From contig JADLDB010000060.1 in NCBI GenBank assembly GCA_020846875.1, positions 1-64,000 of the forward strand: a DNA stretch of 64,000 nt, in the 5' to 3' direction. Of this stretch, positions 19,032 to 27,474 are shown in pieces; the stretch's first letter is position 1; every line of letters starts with the position of its first letter. This stretch comes from Myxococcales bacterium. GTDB taxonomy: Bacteria; Myxococcota; Myxococcia; Myxococcales; Myxococcaceae. Made by a program: the position numbers and the translations under genes. Below the pieces are notes generated by a model, which saw only the letters and a program-made list of their open reading frames with translations, had not been told where the DNA came from and did not search any database.

Positions 19032-19667
19032 CTACCCGAGCTTCGTCGCCAGTTCCTTGAGGTCCCGAACGAAGAACTCGCCGGCAGTTGACGCCCTGGT
19101 CGAGGCGTACTCGGCGACGGCCTTCCGCTCCCTCCCCTTCAGCTCCCTCGCCAGCGTCCTCAAGGCGTAGCTCCAGCGCATCGTGCCGTCGGCGACGAAG
19201 GCGTCGATGATGTTCGTGGCGAGGGGCACCACGTCCACCTTCGCCTTGCGGGCGGTGGCGATGCCGACCTCGGTGAGCGAGTCGCAGAACTCGGCGAGCT
19301 CGCACTCGTCGTGGACCCGGTCGAACACCTTGGGAATGCCGACGATGAAGTGCTCGATGACGGCAAGGCCCTCGGCCGGGTTCACCTTGGCCAGCGCCTC
19401 GGCGTCATTGAGGAGCTGGTTGAGCTGGCTCATGTAGCCGGAGAGCGCCTTCCACTCGACGCCTCGGGTGTTCATCGCCCGGTCGAAGGCGTCTCGCAGG
19501 GCCTGGGCCACTGGCTGACGCTGGTGTTCGACATCCCATCGTCCCTGCGGGTCGCTCACCATTCGGGAGAGCGCCAGCTCGACGAGCTGGTCCTTCGACA
19601 TCGACTTGAGTTGGCGGCGGAGCTGTTGGTTGGGGCTGCTCGGCTTCGATGGTCGTCGACGAGGCAT
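19032..19667 (-). CDS. Hypothetical 211-aa protein in zinc-ribbon/nuclease operon
   Basis: A helical protein with a basic N-terminus (MPRRRPSKPSSPNQQLRRQL) and no recognised domain. Segments such as LAVIEHFIVGIPKVFDRVHD and VVPLATNIIDAFVADGTMRW look like a compact helical bundle. It lies 28 bases downstream of the PD-(D/E)XK gene on the same strand, as third gene of the unit 20884-19032. Because of that it may be the partner of the nuclease (antitoxin, immunity or adaptor), but this is inference only. Confidence 0.5.
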   Translation of the reverse strand: MPRRRPSKPSSPNQQLRRQLKSMSKDQLVELALSRMVSDPQGRWDVEHQRQPVAQALRDAFDRAMNTRGVEWKALSGYMSQLNQLLNDAEALAKVNPAEGLAVIEHFIVGIPKVFDRVHDECELAEFCDSLTEVGIATARKAKVDVVPLATNIIDAFVADGTMRWSYALRTLARELKGRERKAVAEYASTRASTAGEFFVRDLKELATKLG

Positions 19668-19695
19668 TCGAATCCCGGAGGCTCAGGCAGATTGC

Positions 19696-20703
19696 TCAGA
19701 GTCTGCCATCCAAGAACCGAGCAACGGCCAAGGTCTGCTCGAAGACCAGGCGGGTCAGTTCCTCCCTGTTGACGCTCACGCTTCGCTCGTACACGAACCA
19801 CCGGCTTTCGTTCCGGCGAAACGTCCCGAGGTCGGGGAGGTCGACCTCCGAGTTCGCCACGAAGGCCCTCCACCAGTTCTTCACGCTCTCGTTCTTCTTG
19901 CCGCCCTCGGAGAGGCGGAACTGGGTGCGAACCGTCACCGGGTACCGGCCGTCGGCCGATGCTGGGACGGTCGGCCTCCCTTCCTCGTCCGCATCGAACA
20001 CAGCGTCGGCCCAGATGGTCACGTTCGTCTTGTTGGTGAGAATCTCCTCCAGGTTGTGGGCTCGCCAGCGTGAGAACCGGACCCGGTCCTTGAGATGCGC
20101 CTGGAGCTTGAGCAGCGCATCATCGAGCGCAGCGACAATCTCGGAGCGATGTTCCCGCTGGAACTTGCCTTGGTCGGCCTCCTGTACCGTGCGCTTCACC
20201 GCTGCCAGGCCCGCCTCCACGAGGACACGCCACGGGTCCGAGGGCTCGATCTCGAATCGGGTCAGTTCGTCCCAAGAGAGATGGAGGGCCTCGTCAGTCG
20301 GATGCGCCACGAACTCCGGAGATTCCCTCAGCCTGGCAACCTCGGAAGCGCCGACCGTTCTCGGAGCGAGGTACACCATCGCCGTCCGCTTGGCCGGTGA
20401 ACGCCCCTTCGCCTCCCGGTAGTACTGAAGGAGCTGACCGGGTGTGAGGGAGCCAGCCTGGACCTTGTTCTCGATGAGGATGGCCAAATCGTCCGAGTCG
20501 AGCACCACGTCGACTCGTTCATGCTCGACGATGACCTTGAACGGGATGCTCCTGCTCTCGGAGGCGCATCTGCTGCCGGCTGCGGTGAGCCTCTCGAAGA
20601 AGTACTGCCGAAAGCCCCCATGGCCGTCGAGCATCATGGCGAGGAACGCCGATGCGACCTCTTCCTTCGCCAGCTTGCCCTCGAAGAAGTACGAGAGGTT
20701 CAT
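19696..20703 (-). CDS. PD-(D/E)XK nuclease superfamily protein
   Basis: A 335-residue protein with a PD-(D/E)XK core near the N-terminus: RVDVVLDSDDLAILIENKVQ gives the Asp and E-x-K pair, followed by GQLLQYYREA, the downstream helix of this fold. This pattern is typical of a PD-(D/E)XK family common in defence islands and mobile elements. The C-terminal two thirds is a long domain of unknown type (FSRWRAHNLEEILTNKTNVT, WWRAFVANSEVDLPDLGTF). It is 19 bases downstream of a 53-aa zinc ribbon and upstream of a 211-aa helical protein, as one operon. Confidence 0.7.
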   Translation of the reverse strand: MNLSYFFEGKLAKEEVASAFLAMMLDGHGGFRQYFFERLTAAGSRCASESRSIPFKVIVEHERVDVVLDSDDLAILIENKVQAGSLTPGQLLQYYREAKGRSPAKRTAMVYLAPRTVGASEVARLRESPEFVAHPTDEALHLSWDELTRFEIEPSDPWRVLVEAGLAAVKRTVQEADQGKFQREHRSEIVAALDDALLKLQAHLKDRVRFSRWRAHNLEEILTNKTNVTIWADAVFDADEEGRPTVPASADGRYPVTVRTQFRLSEGGKKNESVKNWWRAFVANSEVDLPDLGTFRRNESRWFVYERSVSVNREELTRLVFEQTLAVARFLDGRL

Positions 20704-20722
20704 CGGCAGGCCCCGCCCAGGC

Positions 20723-20884
20723 TCACTTCAACGGCTTGACCTTGGGCTTCTTGCAGACCTTGCAGGTGCTGGTCCCATTGCACTTGGTGCAGCAAATCGT
20801 GCCGCAGTTCTCGCACCGCTTCAGAATGGAGCCCGTCTTGCCTCCGCACGACGGGCACGGGTTGGTTGAACCGGTCGACGGCAT
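20723..20884 (-). CDS. 53-aa zinc-ribbon protein
   Basis: A small gene of 53 codons with Cys pairs CPSCGGK, CENCG, CCTKC and CKVCKKPK: four C-x2-C knuckles, enough for two zinc sites. The ribosome site is strong (AAGGAGG, 9 bases before the ATG). The tail is basic. It is the first gene of the operon with the PD-(D/E)XK protein (19-base gap) and could be an adaptor or DNA-contacting subunit. Confidence 0.75.
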   Translation of the reverse strand: MPSTGSTNPCPSCGGKTGSILKRCENCGTICCTKCNGTSTCKVCKKPKVKPLK

Positions 20885-21089
20885 CTTGCAGTCCTCCTTG
20901 CGAGTCTCGGCCTGCTGGCGAAACCGTTCGCTCGGTCGATGATCGTCGACGTGCTCGGGTCACGCAACGAGTTCGGCCTCCTCGTCGAGCAAGCGGCGGC
21001 GTCGCTGCAGTGGGTTCCGACGAGGAGCTGACGAGGGGCTTGCTCAGGGGCAACAGGCAGCGTACCTCTCGGCCCGCAACGGAGGCGTC

Positions 21090-21806
21090 ATGCCCAGAGC
21101 CGAACCCGCCACCTACGTCACGGACCTCACCCACTTCGATGGAGCGCTCGACCCGGGCTCCAACGCCCCGGCTCCGGCGAAGAAGCTCGCCAAGTTCTTC
21201 GACGAGCTTGTGCGTGTCGCCAGCCGGGAGTCCCTCGGGACCATCCGAACCGACGTGCGCTGCTTCAAGAAGCCGGCGAGGCGGGCGTGCTCCGGGAGAA
21301 TCGTCACGACCAGGAGCCGCAGCCGGGAGGACATCACTTGGGAGTGCCCGTCCTGCGGCAACAACGGCATCATCCACCACTGGCGAGGCTCGAAGGCCGA
21401 CCTGAGCCGGTACGCCCGGCCGGAGGTTGAGGTCCAGAAGAAGCGCACCGGCCCCAAGAAGGCGTTCGAAGGCGACTGGCGCATCACCGAGATGGAGCTG
21501 TGGGACCGGGAAGCCATCGAGCTGCTCGGCCCCGGCTACCTCAAGTTCGAAGAGGAGCAGAGCGGCGAGTTCCAGTTCATCGCCGTGCGTGGCTGGCTCG
21601 ACTGCCGCTACGGCGAACGAGACGGCCGGCCGTTGGTCGAGTTCTCCTGGCAGGGCGACGACGAGGGCACCGAGGCGAGCGGCCGAGGCTGGGCGGTGGT
21701 CGACCAGGGCGGGAAGCTGACCGGGCGCATCTTCTTCCACCAGGGCGACGACTCGTCCTTCTCAGCGATGATGGCCAAGAACACGAGGCGGCACAATCTG
21801 AGCTGA
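21090..21806 (+). CDS. Hypothetical 238-aa protein with a zinc knuckle
   Basis: An unrecognised protein with ECPSCGNNGIIHHWRGS in the middle; two Cys followed by two His could bind zinc. Upstream is a basic segment (VRCFKKPARRACSGRIVTTR). The second half is acidic and strand-rich (FIAVRGWLDCRYGERDGRP, GKLTGRIFFHQGDDSSF), a pattern seen in conserved hypothetical proteins. GGAGG lies four bases before the ATG. It is divergent from the zinc-ribbon operon (205-base shared gap) and convergent with the ABC-3C genes. Confidence 0.55.
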   Translation: MPRAEPATYVTDLTHFDGALDPGSNAPAPAKKLAKFFDELVRVASRESLGTIRTDVRCFKKPARRACSGRIVTTRSRSREDITWECPSCGNNGIIHHWRGSKADLSRYARPEVEVQKKRTGPKKAFEGDWRITEMELWDREAIELLGPGYLKFEEEQSGEFQFIAVRGWLDCRYGERDGRPLVEFSWQGDDEGTEASGRGWAVVDQGGKLTGRIFFHQGDDSSFSAMMAKNTRRHNLS

Positions 21807-21850
21807 TCTCAACTGCAACGGGAGAGTGCAGCGTTACCAGTGCGCCGACG

Positions 21851-23716
21851 CTACCTAGACGACCCGGTCTTTGGGAAAAGGCCATAGCGGCCGGCATGCG
21901 ACTTCGAGAAGTGCTCGTACATCATTGACCGCCGGAGTTCTGTCGGTGGCTCTTCGTTTTCCAGAATGATGATCTGCTCCGACTCGGGGGATGCGACGAG
22001 CGTCCTATAGAACGCCTCTTTGACGTCATCCGACACTAGCTCGTCGTCGTCGGTGTGGCCGGCGGCATCGGGTCGACGGAACGTCAACAGCGGCGAATCG
22101 AGGACAACGAACCCTGGATGAGGGAGGTTCTTCTTCCGGCAGTATCGCATCAGCCCGATGACGAACGCCGCATGGGCGATCGCTCGATAGCCCTTGCCAT
22201 GTGAACCTCGTTCCTTCCCTGAGATGACAAGGTCCTGCGCCTTCTCGCTGAACGAAACATCCTCCAAGTCTGGGTACTTGAAGGATGCAAGAAGCGCAGC
22301 GACCTCCTTGCAGAAGTCGTGAGCTTCTCCCGTGGAAACCTCACTGGTCGGGGCGGGCTCGTCGCCAGAAGTCTTCTTGCCCCTCGGCTTCTTCGCTCTG
22401 CCAAGCGCCTGCTGGCGCTGTTGATAGGTGGCCAACTGAGCAAACAGCGCTTTCGCCTGTTCGATGCGTCCCCGAGCCGCAATCAACTCACGGATCTTCT
22501 GATCGACTTCTCCGATGCGTGGAGCGAGCTTGCTCTCAATCTCCTTCGCAATTCGATTGGCGTGGTCTTTTCGGTCAGCGATCAGCTTCGCCAGGTCACT
22601 CTGCTCAGCCTTCAACTGCGTCATCGTCGAACCGAGATCTCGATTGAGGGCTGAGAGCTTGTCGAGTTCCTTCTCACAAGCTTCACGTAGCCCTTCCGGA
22701 GCTGAAGTCTCGGCGGCGTGGGCTTGGTCCGGCGGCTCCGCTCCGCAGAGTGGGCATCTCTTCTTCGGGAGGGCCGAGAAGGCGGCGTCGGCCTCTGCGA
22801 TTGCCGAGAGCCGAGCCATGTCCGATTCGTACTGCTCTCGAAGAAGCTCAAACCTCGTGAGCAACTCCTTGACCACGATGCTCCTCGACTCCGCCTTCTT
22901 CTGAGCATCCCACGCAGTTTTTCGCTCCGCTTCGAGCTTGGCTACCTGGTCTTGGCTAGCTGACACCTGCGACCGAAAGACCGCAATCTCGTCGTCGATG
23001 CGGGCCGTCTCGGCGTCAACATCGAGCGCCGCCAGGCCCAACTCGTCGAGCTTGGCCCTGACCCCCTTTTCGAGCCCATCGAAGACCTCGACCTCTGCCT
23101 CCCGCTTCGCCCTGAGAATCTTCTTCGGGGTCTTTGCGACCAAGGCCGAGGAGTCCACGCCTGACAGGAGCAACTGAAAAAGCGAGCTATCGACCGTCTT
23201 GTCCTTGTGCTGGCCAGAGAGCACGGGCGAGCGCTTCGTGATGATAGTTTCCTCGTCAATGACCGTGAGGCGCACGAGGTCCCGCATGCTGACGCCCCGT
23301 GTCTTCCCGTTGCTGTCCACCTGCAGCCGCTTCCCCGCCAGCCCGATCATTCGAAGAAGAACGACCGACATGGACTTTCCGTCGTCCTCCTTGTGCTGAG
23401 GAGCGAGCGTCTCTTCTCCTCCGTCAGCGCCAGGTCGATGCCAGAATTCGGCTCCACGCAGAGCACGCCCGAATAGGTGCTGCACGTTTGCCGACCGGAG
23501 CGAGAGCACCGCTCGGTCATAGCCGTCGGCCTCTTTGATGCGCCGCAGCTCGGCCGAACTGCCGAGCATGAACCTGATCGTTTCTAAGATGAACGACTTG
23601 CCCGTGTCCGACGCACCGGTGATGACGTTGAGCCCTTGGGAGAGCGACACTGATACGTCCTCTCGACCCTCTCCGCTGTATTGGAGCTTCAGAAGGCGCA
23701 GCGGCGAGTAGCTCAT
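21851..23716 (-). CDS. ABC-three-component system ATPase (DUF3732, SMC/Rad50-like)
   Basis: A 621-residue ABC/SMC-type ATPase. Walker A is GASDTGKS at residues 34-41 after QGLNVIT. A long coiled coil is split by a Rad50-like zinc-hook sequence (KKRCPLCGAEPPD, around residue 320). Walker B and D-loop are FVVLDSPLLTFRR near residue 545. This layout is that of the ABC ATPase in ABC-three-component (ABC-3C) conflict systems. The ATG at 23716 overlaps the upstream gene's stop (ATGA); 16 extra in-frame codons upstream are not needed. It is the last gene of the set 25349-21851, and probably senses an invasion signal by ATP-driven motion and licenses the nuclease effector. Confidence 0.85.
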   Translation of the reverse strand: MSYSPLRLLKLQYSGEGREDVSVSLSQGLNVITGASDTGKSFILETIRFMLGSSAELRRIKEADGYDRAVLSLRSANVQHLFGRALRGAEFWHRPGADGGEETLAPQHKEDDGKSMSVVLLRMIGLAGKRLQVDSNGKTRGVSMRDLVRLTVIDEETIITKRSPVLSGQHKDKTVDSSLFQLLLSGVDSSALVAKTPKKILRAKREAEVEVFDGLEKGVRAKLDELGLAALDVDAETARIDDEIAVFRSQVSASQDQVAKLEAERKTAWDAQKKAESRSIVVKELLTRFELLREQYESDMARLSAIAEADAAFSALPKKRCPLCGAEPPDQAHAAETSAPEGLREACEKELDKLSALNRDLGSTMTQLKAEQSDLAKLIADRKDHANRIAKEIESKLAPRIGEVDQKIRELIAARGRIEQAKALFAQLATYQQRQQALGRAKKPRGKKTSGDEPAPTSEVSTGEAHDFCKEVAALLASFKYPDLEDVSFSEKAQDLVISGKERGSHGKGYRAIAHAAFVIGLMRYCRKKNLPHPGFVVLDSPLLTFRRPDAAGHTDDDELVSDDVKEAFYRTLVASPESEQIIILENEEPPTELRRSMMYEHFSKSHAGRYGLFPKTGSSR

Positions 23717-24219
23717 AGCGGCAGCTCCCTCACGAGCGACTCCATCTCGAATTCGCCGCCCCACTCGCCCAGGTGGTCGGTCAGAAAGCCTTCTAGGGCC
23801 TTCTCGGTCTCACCGCCGAAACGCTTCGCTACCCACCCCGCACGGGAGCGAAGGTCGACGAAGTAGGCGGCGGATAGGGATTCACTGAACGGTGCCGCCT
23901 CTTCTGTCGCCATGTAGCGAAGGCCATCGGCTGCCGGGAGACGGTCGACCAGGCCTCGACCAACAAGCAGTTGGAGGCCTTGCTCCACCAGAGCCCGACG
24001 AACGACGTACTCGCCTGAGCGGTGGGGGGTTGCTGGATGAAGACTCGGCGGCCCGCCCGTCACATCTCCTGAGTGAACCATCAGGTAGTCGAATGCGAGC
24101 ATCTGTTGGAGCGAGAACGCCGACGGGTGTGCCGCCACCAAGAACTGAAGCGACCTGACGGCACTTTCCAGCGGTGTAGAGAAGACACGTGCCCGTGGGG
24201 CGAGCTCGAGCTCACTCAT
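23713..24219 (-). CDS. ABC-3C system middle component
   Basis: A 168-residue helical protein between the effector and the ATPase. It has the features of ABC-3C middle components, winged-helix-like adaptors: LQQMLAFDYLMVHSGDVTGG, then LHPATPHRSGEYVVRRALVE and GLQLLVGRGLVDRL. ABC-3C middle components link the ATPase to the effector. It overlaps both neighbours by ATGA, showing the three genes act as one unit. I use ATG 24219, which forms the overlap; a GTG 12 bases earlier is possible. Confidence 0.8.
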   Translation of the reverse strand: MSELELAPRARVFSTPLESAVRSLQFLVAAHPSAFSLQQMLAFDYLMVHSGDVTGGPPSLHPATPHRSGEYVVRRALVEQGLQLLVGRGLVDRLPAADGLRYMATEEAAPFSESLSAAYFVDLRSRAGWVAKRFGGETEKALEGFLTDHLGEWGGEFEMESLVRELPL

Positions 24220-25349
24220 GTCGTCACCCACGAAAGACGAGAGTCGTTCACGAGTTGATGGCAGATGCCGCAGCGGTCATCGATCTCCCAGACCGTGACC
24301 AGCGGGTGACTCGTGATGCCGACTACGGTCGCCTGTTGGAGGACAGCCCTGGCTCGGTCGAGGCCGGTCAGATGAGTAGCCTCTGCTGTATTGATCACTC
24401 CCTTGAACATCTCGTCCTGGAGTTTTTCGAACATCCCCGGAGGCAGCGTGTCCCGAGAGAACGCTCGAAGGGCTTCGGCGCTGTACAACTGCACTCGGCA
24501 CCTGGCGAAGTGATCCTTGAGCAACTTGTCGGGGATGGCATCGGGCGAAGAGATCACAGCCTTGAGATGGTCGCCATACGCCAAAAGAAGCTGCTCGACG
24601 TAGCGCACCTCAATGGCGCCCAACGTGGGCGGGGGAGCCGGGACTGGAGGCCGTGGGGGCAGACCACCGCCGAACCTCACGGCAAAATGAGGCGACTTCT
24701 CGTGTCGAGCGAGTAGCGCTTTGGGCTGGAGGCGCTTCACGATGCTGAAGTCGAACGCCTCCACGTACTTCTTCAAGGCACCAGTGAGAGCGATGGTGCC
24801 CTTCCCGATCTTCGCCTCAACGTCCTCCGCCCAGCGCTGGACCAACTCCGCTCGAAGTTTTTCGGGCTGGTCGATGAGGTTCGACAGGGTCGTTCCGACC
24901 CCCTGCGGGGCGACGAAGTAGTAGTGGCGGGGGACCGTGTACCGTCCGGCGTGCGTGTAGTGGCACAGCTTCCCCAGCTCCAACCAGGCATCACCTGGGT
25001 ATAGAGCGTGGTCGTAGCGCTTGCACTGGTAGTTGTCCCATTCCCCGGGCGTTGTCGGGTTCTTCACGTAGGCCACGACGTCACGGCCCTCGTCGCCTGA
25101 GCCTCCCAGCCGAACAACGTCGTCGTAGTCACCCTTGAGGCTGCCAGCCCACTCCTCGATGAAGTCCTCCCACTCATCGGGCGAATAGAGGCGGATACGT
25201 TGCTCGGGCGAGATCGGTGGACCCGTCTGCACCGACTGAGCGGTGACAGCCGTGCTGACCGGAGCGACCTTGAGCGCACGAAGCGTCGCAGTCGACGGGG
25301 CCTGCTTCTTCTTCCCTCCCTTGGCTGCGCCCACCTCGGTATCGTACAA
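24216..25349 (-). CDS. ABC-3C effector with Mrr-like restriction endonuclease domain
   Basis: A 377-residue protein. Residues about 55-165 form a restriction-endonuclease-like domain: DEWEDFIEEWAGSL, then GSGDEGRDVVAYV (the catalytic Asp region) and WDNYQCKRYDHAL (Q-x-K). The second half is a helical domain of the ABC-3C C-terminal type (VRYVEQLLLAYGDHLKAVIS). A Pro-rich linker (PPRPPVPAPPPT) joins them. The start is TTG at 25349 and may lie slightly downstream (GTG at codon 6). It probably cuts DNA of invading phage or plasmids, or of the host, when released by the ATPase. Its 5' flank of 139 bases should hold the promoter. Confidence 0.8.
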   Translation of the reverse strand: MYDTEVGAAKGGKKKQAPSTATLRALKVAPVSTAVTAQSVQTGPPISPEQRIRLYSPDEWEDFIEEWAGSLKGDYDDVVRLGGSGDEGRDVVAYVKNPTTPGEWDNYQCKRYDHALYPGDAWLELGKLCHYTHAGRYTVPRHYYFVAPQGVGTTLSNLIDQPEKLRAELVQRWAEDVEAKIGKGTIALTGALKKYVEAFDFSIVKRLQPKALLARHEKSPHFAVRFGGGLPPRPPVPAPPPTLGAIEVRYVEQLLLAYGDHLKAVISSPDAIPDKLLKDHFARCRVQLYSAEALRAFSRDTLPPGMFEKLQDEMFKGVINTAEATHLTGLDRARAVLQQATVVGITSHPLVTVWEIDDRCGICHQLVNDSRLSWVTT

Positions 25350-25488
25350 GAACGAAGCGGACTCCGGAATCGGAGGGAGCAGCTACCGGAGCCGCAAGGA
25401 CGGAGGCGCTCTCCTCGCTTTCGAGCGTCAGGGACCTCTTCCGCCGGCAACCGAAACGCTGGCCGCTGACCCGCACCAGCCGGATTCC

Positions 25489-27474
25489 CTACAGTCGGCC
25501 GTACAGGTTGTCCAATGCGTTCACTAGCAGACTGTTCTTGGAGATGATTCGAATGGTCGAGCCCGTGCTTCGCTCAATCAGCTTGTAGTTGTCCGCCTCG
25601 ACTCGGAGGTCCAAGTCAAGCCGGTTCTCGATAAGGCCACGCAACATGCGTGCGCAAGACTCGACTGATCGAACCACGAGGATTCCGTTGAGCACGCCAG
25701 TGCTGAGGATTACCTGGAGCGCTAAGGGATGGATAGCTTTGAAAAGGGTCGCTCGCTGCTCAAAACGGACTGTCAGAGCTACGAGGATCTGCTGAACGTC
25801 GACTCGAACGTCGGGCGTTGGTTCAGCGTTTCCGCCTGCTGAAACCTGTCGAACCCACTTGGTGAAGGCATCTCGTCGCTTCGTCTCGTCCTTCCCTCGG
25901 ATGCGGTCAGACTCATCCGGGAGCCCAAAATCTGCCCAGTGACGAACCACCAAATCCGAAAAGGCCTTGTCCGACAAGGCACGCAACTCAGTCGTCAGGA
26001 CCTCTGCATAAAGGGCTTCATGATCAAGGGTGTCGTCGAGTTCACGCTCAACCTCCGGAAGACGAGCCAGGAGAATCTCTCGCAGTCGCTGGTCGTCCTG
26101 CTGATGCAAGCTTTCCGAATCCAGTCGACCGTCTGGGAACGTCAATTTCGGCACGTAGACGATGACCGGCTTCCCCTGCCCAAGGGCAACGGAGGCCTCA
26201 GAGTCCTTCCCGAAGCTGTCCGACTTCTGCGCCATGTAGACGGCGCAGTAGGCCCTGCGGAGCATCAACGCCTCGACGAGTCCCTTGGCTGCACGATCCT
26301 CGATCCATGACTGCGTTGGATTGAAGTATCGGAGACGAAGCGGGGCCACAGCTTCATGAAGAAACAGCTCATTCACGAACCTGTTCACTGAGACGAAGTC
26401 TGCATCCGTTCGCATCGACGTCGCCACATAGACGTCCATGAAGTCGGCGCTCACGTAGTTTGCCAGGTTTCGGAGGGCCTCGGATTGGGTCGCCTCCATG
26501 GCGCCCTCGTCCTGTTCATCTCTGAGAATCCGGGCCGCCTCGGCCTCAAGCTCGGCTGGGTTCGGCGTGAACAGCGGCGAGATGGGTGTGTGCTTGAGGC
26601 GAGACTCAAGTTCACGCATCAAGGAGTCGATCTTTCGCCGACGCTTCTCCGGCAGCTTCTCGACTGCTCCGCTGCCTTCTGCACGAATGCCTGCAGCCAA
26701 TTCTCTGAGGTACCTCGCCAAGACGTCTCGTTTGGTACGCTGTTTTCTGTAGTTGGCGACCGAGATGTACCCCAGGTAGGGCAGCTTCTCCTCGGCGATC
26801 TTGGCGATTGGGCCCGCCAAACCGTCAGGGGCGTCCCAGACGGTACGCTCTCCGTACTCCACAACGGAGCGGGTGCGGAGCGGAGCGAGGAGCTCATCGA
26901 GCTCTGCGGCCGGTACCTGCAATCGGCGGTAGGCCTCACCGAAGGTACTGAAGAGCCGAATTGCGTCCCGTTGGTAGTCTCTGACCGCCCGCTCGAAAGC
27001 TGGCCTCGACTGGAAGGCCCCGGCTGTGAAGTAGCGGTCGAAGAAGGCCCGCTCCATCCGGGGAATGCCGTAGTAGACAAGCGTGCTGTTGAGGCAGTCG
27101 AAAGCCTGATGGACGGTGAGCCGACCAGAGAAGAGTTCGACAATCGCATTCTCGACAGCTTCGGCTGCTTGGACATTTGCGGCCCGAAGTGTGATGGGCC
27201 GTCCGACGAGCTCGCCGAGGGCTTCTTCGAATTCAAGTCGTTGTGAGATCGACTTCGTTGCGAACGGCTGCCAAAGCGCCTCTGGCACCTTGAGAATCTC
27301 GGCGATCTGCCTAAGTGCATCTGGCGCTGGGAGGCGTCGCCCCTGCTCCAGAAGTGCCACCGCAGTCCGTGAGACCGCTTCGCCGCAGCGGTCCGCAAGG
27401 GCCTCCTGTGTGAGCGAGTCCTTCTCCCGGAACGCCTTGAACACGCTTCCAAGCGTCTCGACGGCTGAGCTCAT
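25489..27474 (-). CDS. XRE-HTH protein with nucleoside deoxyribosyltransferase/TIR-like domain
   Basis: A 661-residue protein. The N-terminus is an XRE helix-turn-helix (residues 8-65, FREKDSLTQEALADRCGEAV and RLPAPDALRQIAEILKV). Around residues 345-465 is a Rossmann-like domain resembling nucleoside 2-deoxyribosyltransferases/TIR-like NADases: ADFMDVYVATSMRTDADFV, RYFNPTQSWIEDRAAKGLVE and KDSEASVALGQGKPVIVYVP, with an acidic pair before the G-K-P-V strand. It is the last of four genes (ATGA overlap with the DUF499 stop). It could be a regulator of the operon, a nucleotide-cleaving effector, or both. I know of no named role for it in Hma-type systems. Confidence 0.6.
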   Translation of the reverse strand: MSSAVETLGSVFKAFREKDSLTQEALADRCGEAVSRTAVALLEQGRRLPAPDALRQIAEILKVPEALWQPFATKSISQRLEFEEALGELVGRPITLRAANVQAAEAVENAIVELFSGRLTVHQAFDCLNSTLVYYGIPRMERAFFDRYFTAGAFQSRPAFERAVRDYQRDAIRLFSTFGEAYRRLQVPAAELDELLAPLRTRSVVEYGERTVWDAPDGLAGPIAKIAEEKLPYLGYISVANYRKQRTKRDVLARYLRELAAGIRAEGSGAVEKLPEKRRRKIDSLMRELESRLKHTPISPLFTPNPAELEAEAARILRDEQDEGAMEATQSEALRNLANYVSADFMDVYVATSMRTDADFVSVNRFVNELFLHEAVAPLRLRYFNPTQSWIEDRAAKGLVEALMLRRAYCAVYMAQKSDSFGKDSEASVALGQGKPVIVYVPKLTFPDGRLDSESLHQQDDQRLREILLARLPEVERELDDTLDHEALYAEVLTTELRALSDKAFSDLVVRHWADFGLPDESDRIRGKDETKRRDAFTKWVRQVSAGGNAEPTPDVRVDVQQILVALTVRFEQRATLFKAIHPLALQVILSTGVLNGILVVRSVESCARMLRGLIENRLDLDLRVEADNYKLIERSTGSTIRIISKNSLLVNALDNLYGRL

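Noticed and set aside
20700-21740. 346-codon minus-strand frame
   Set aside because: Antisense to the 21090 gene and out of frame with the zinc ribbon gene, whose Cys knuckles and ribosome site are convincing.
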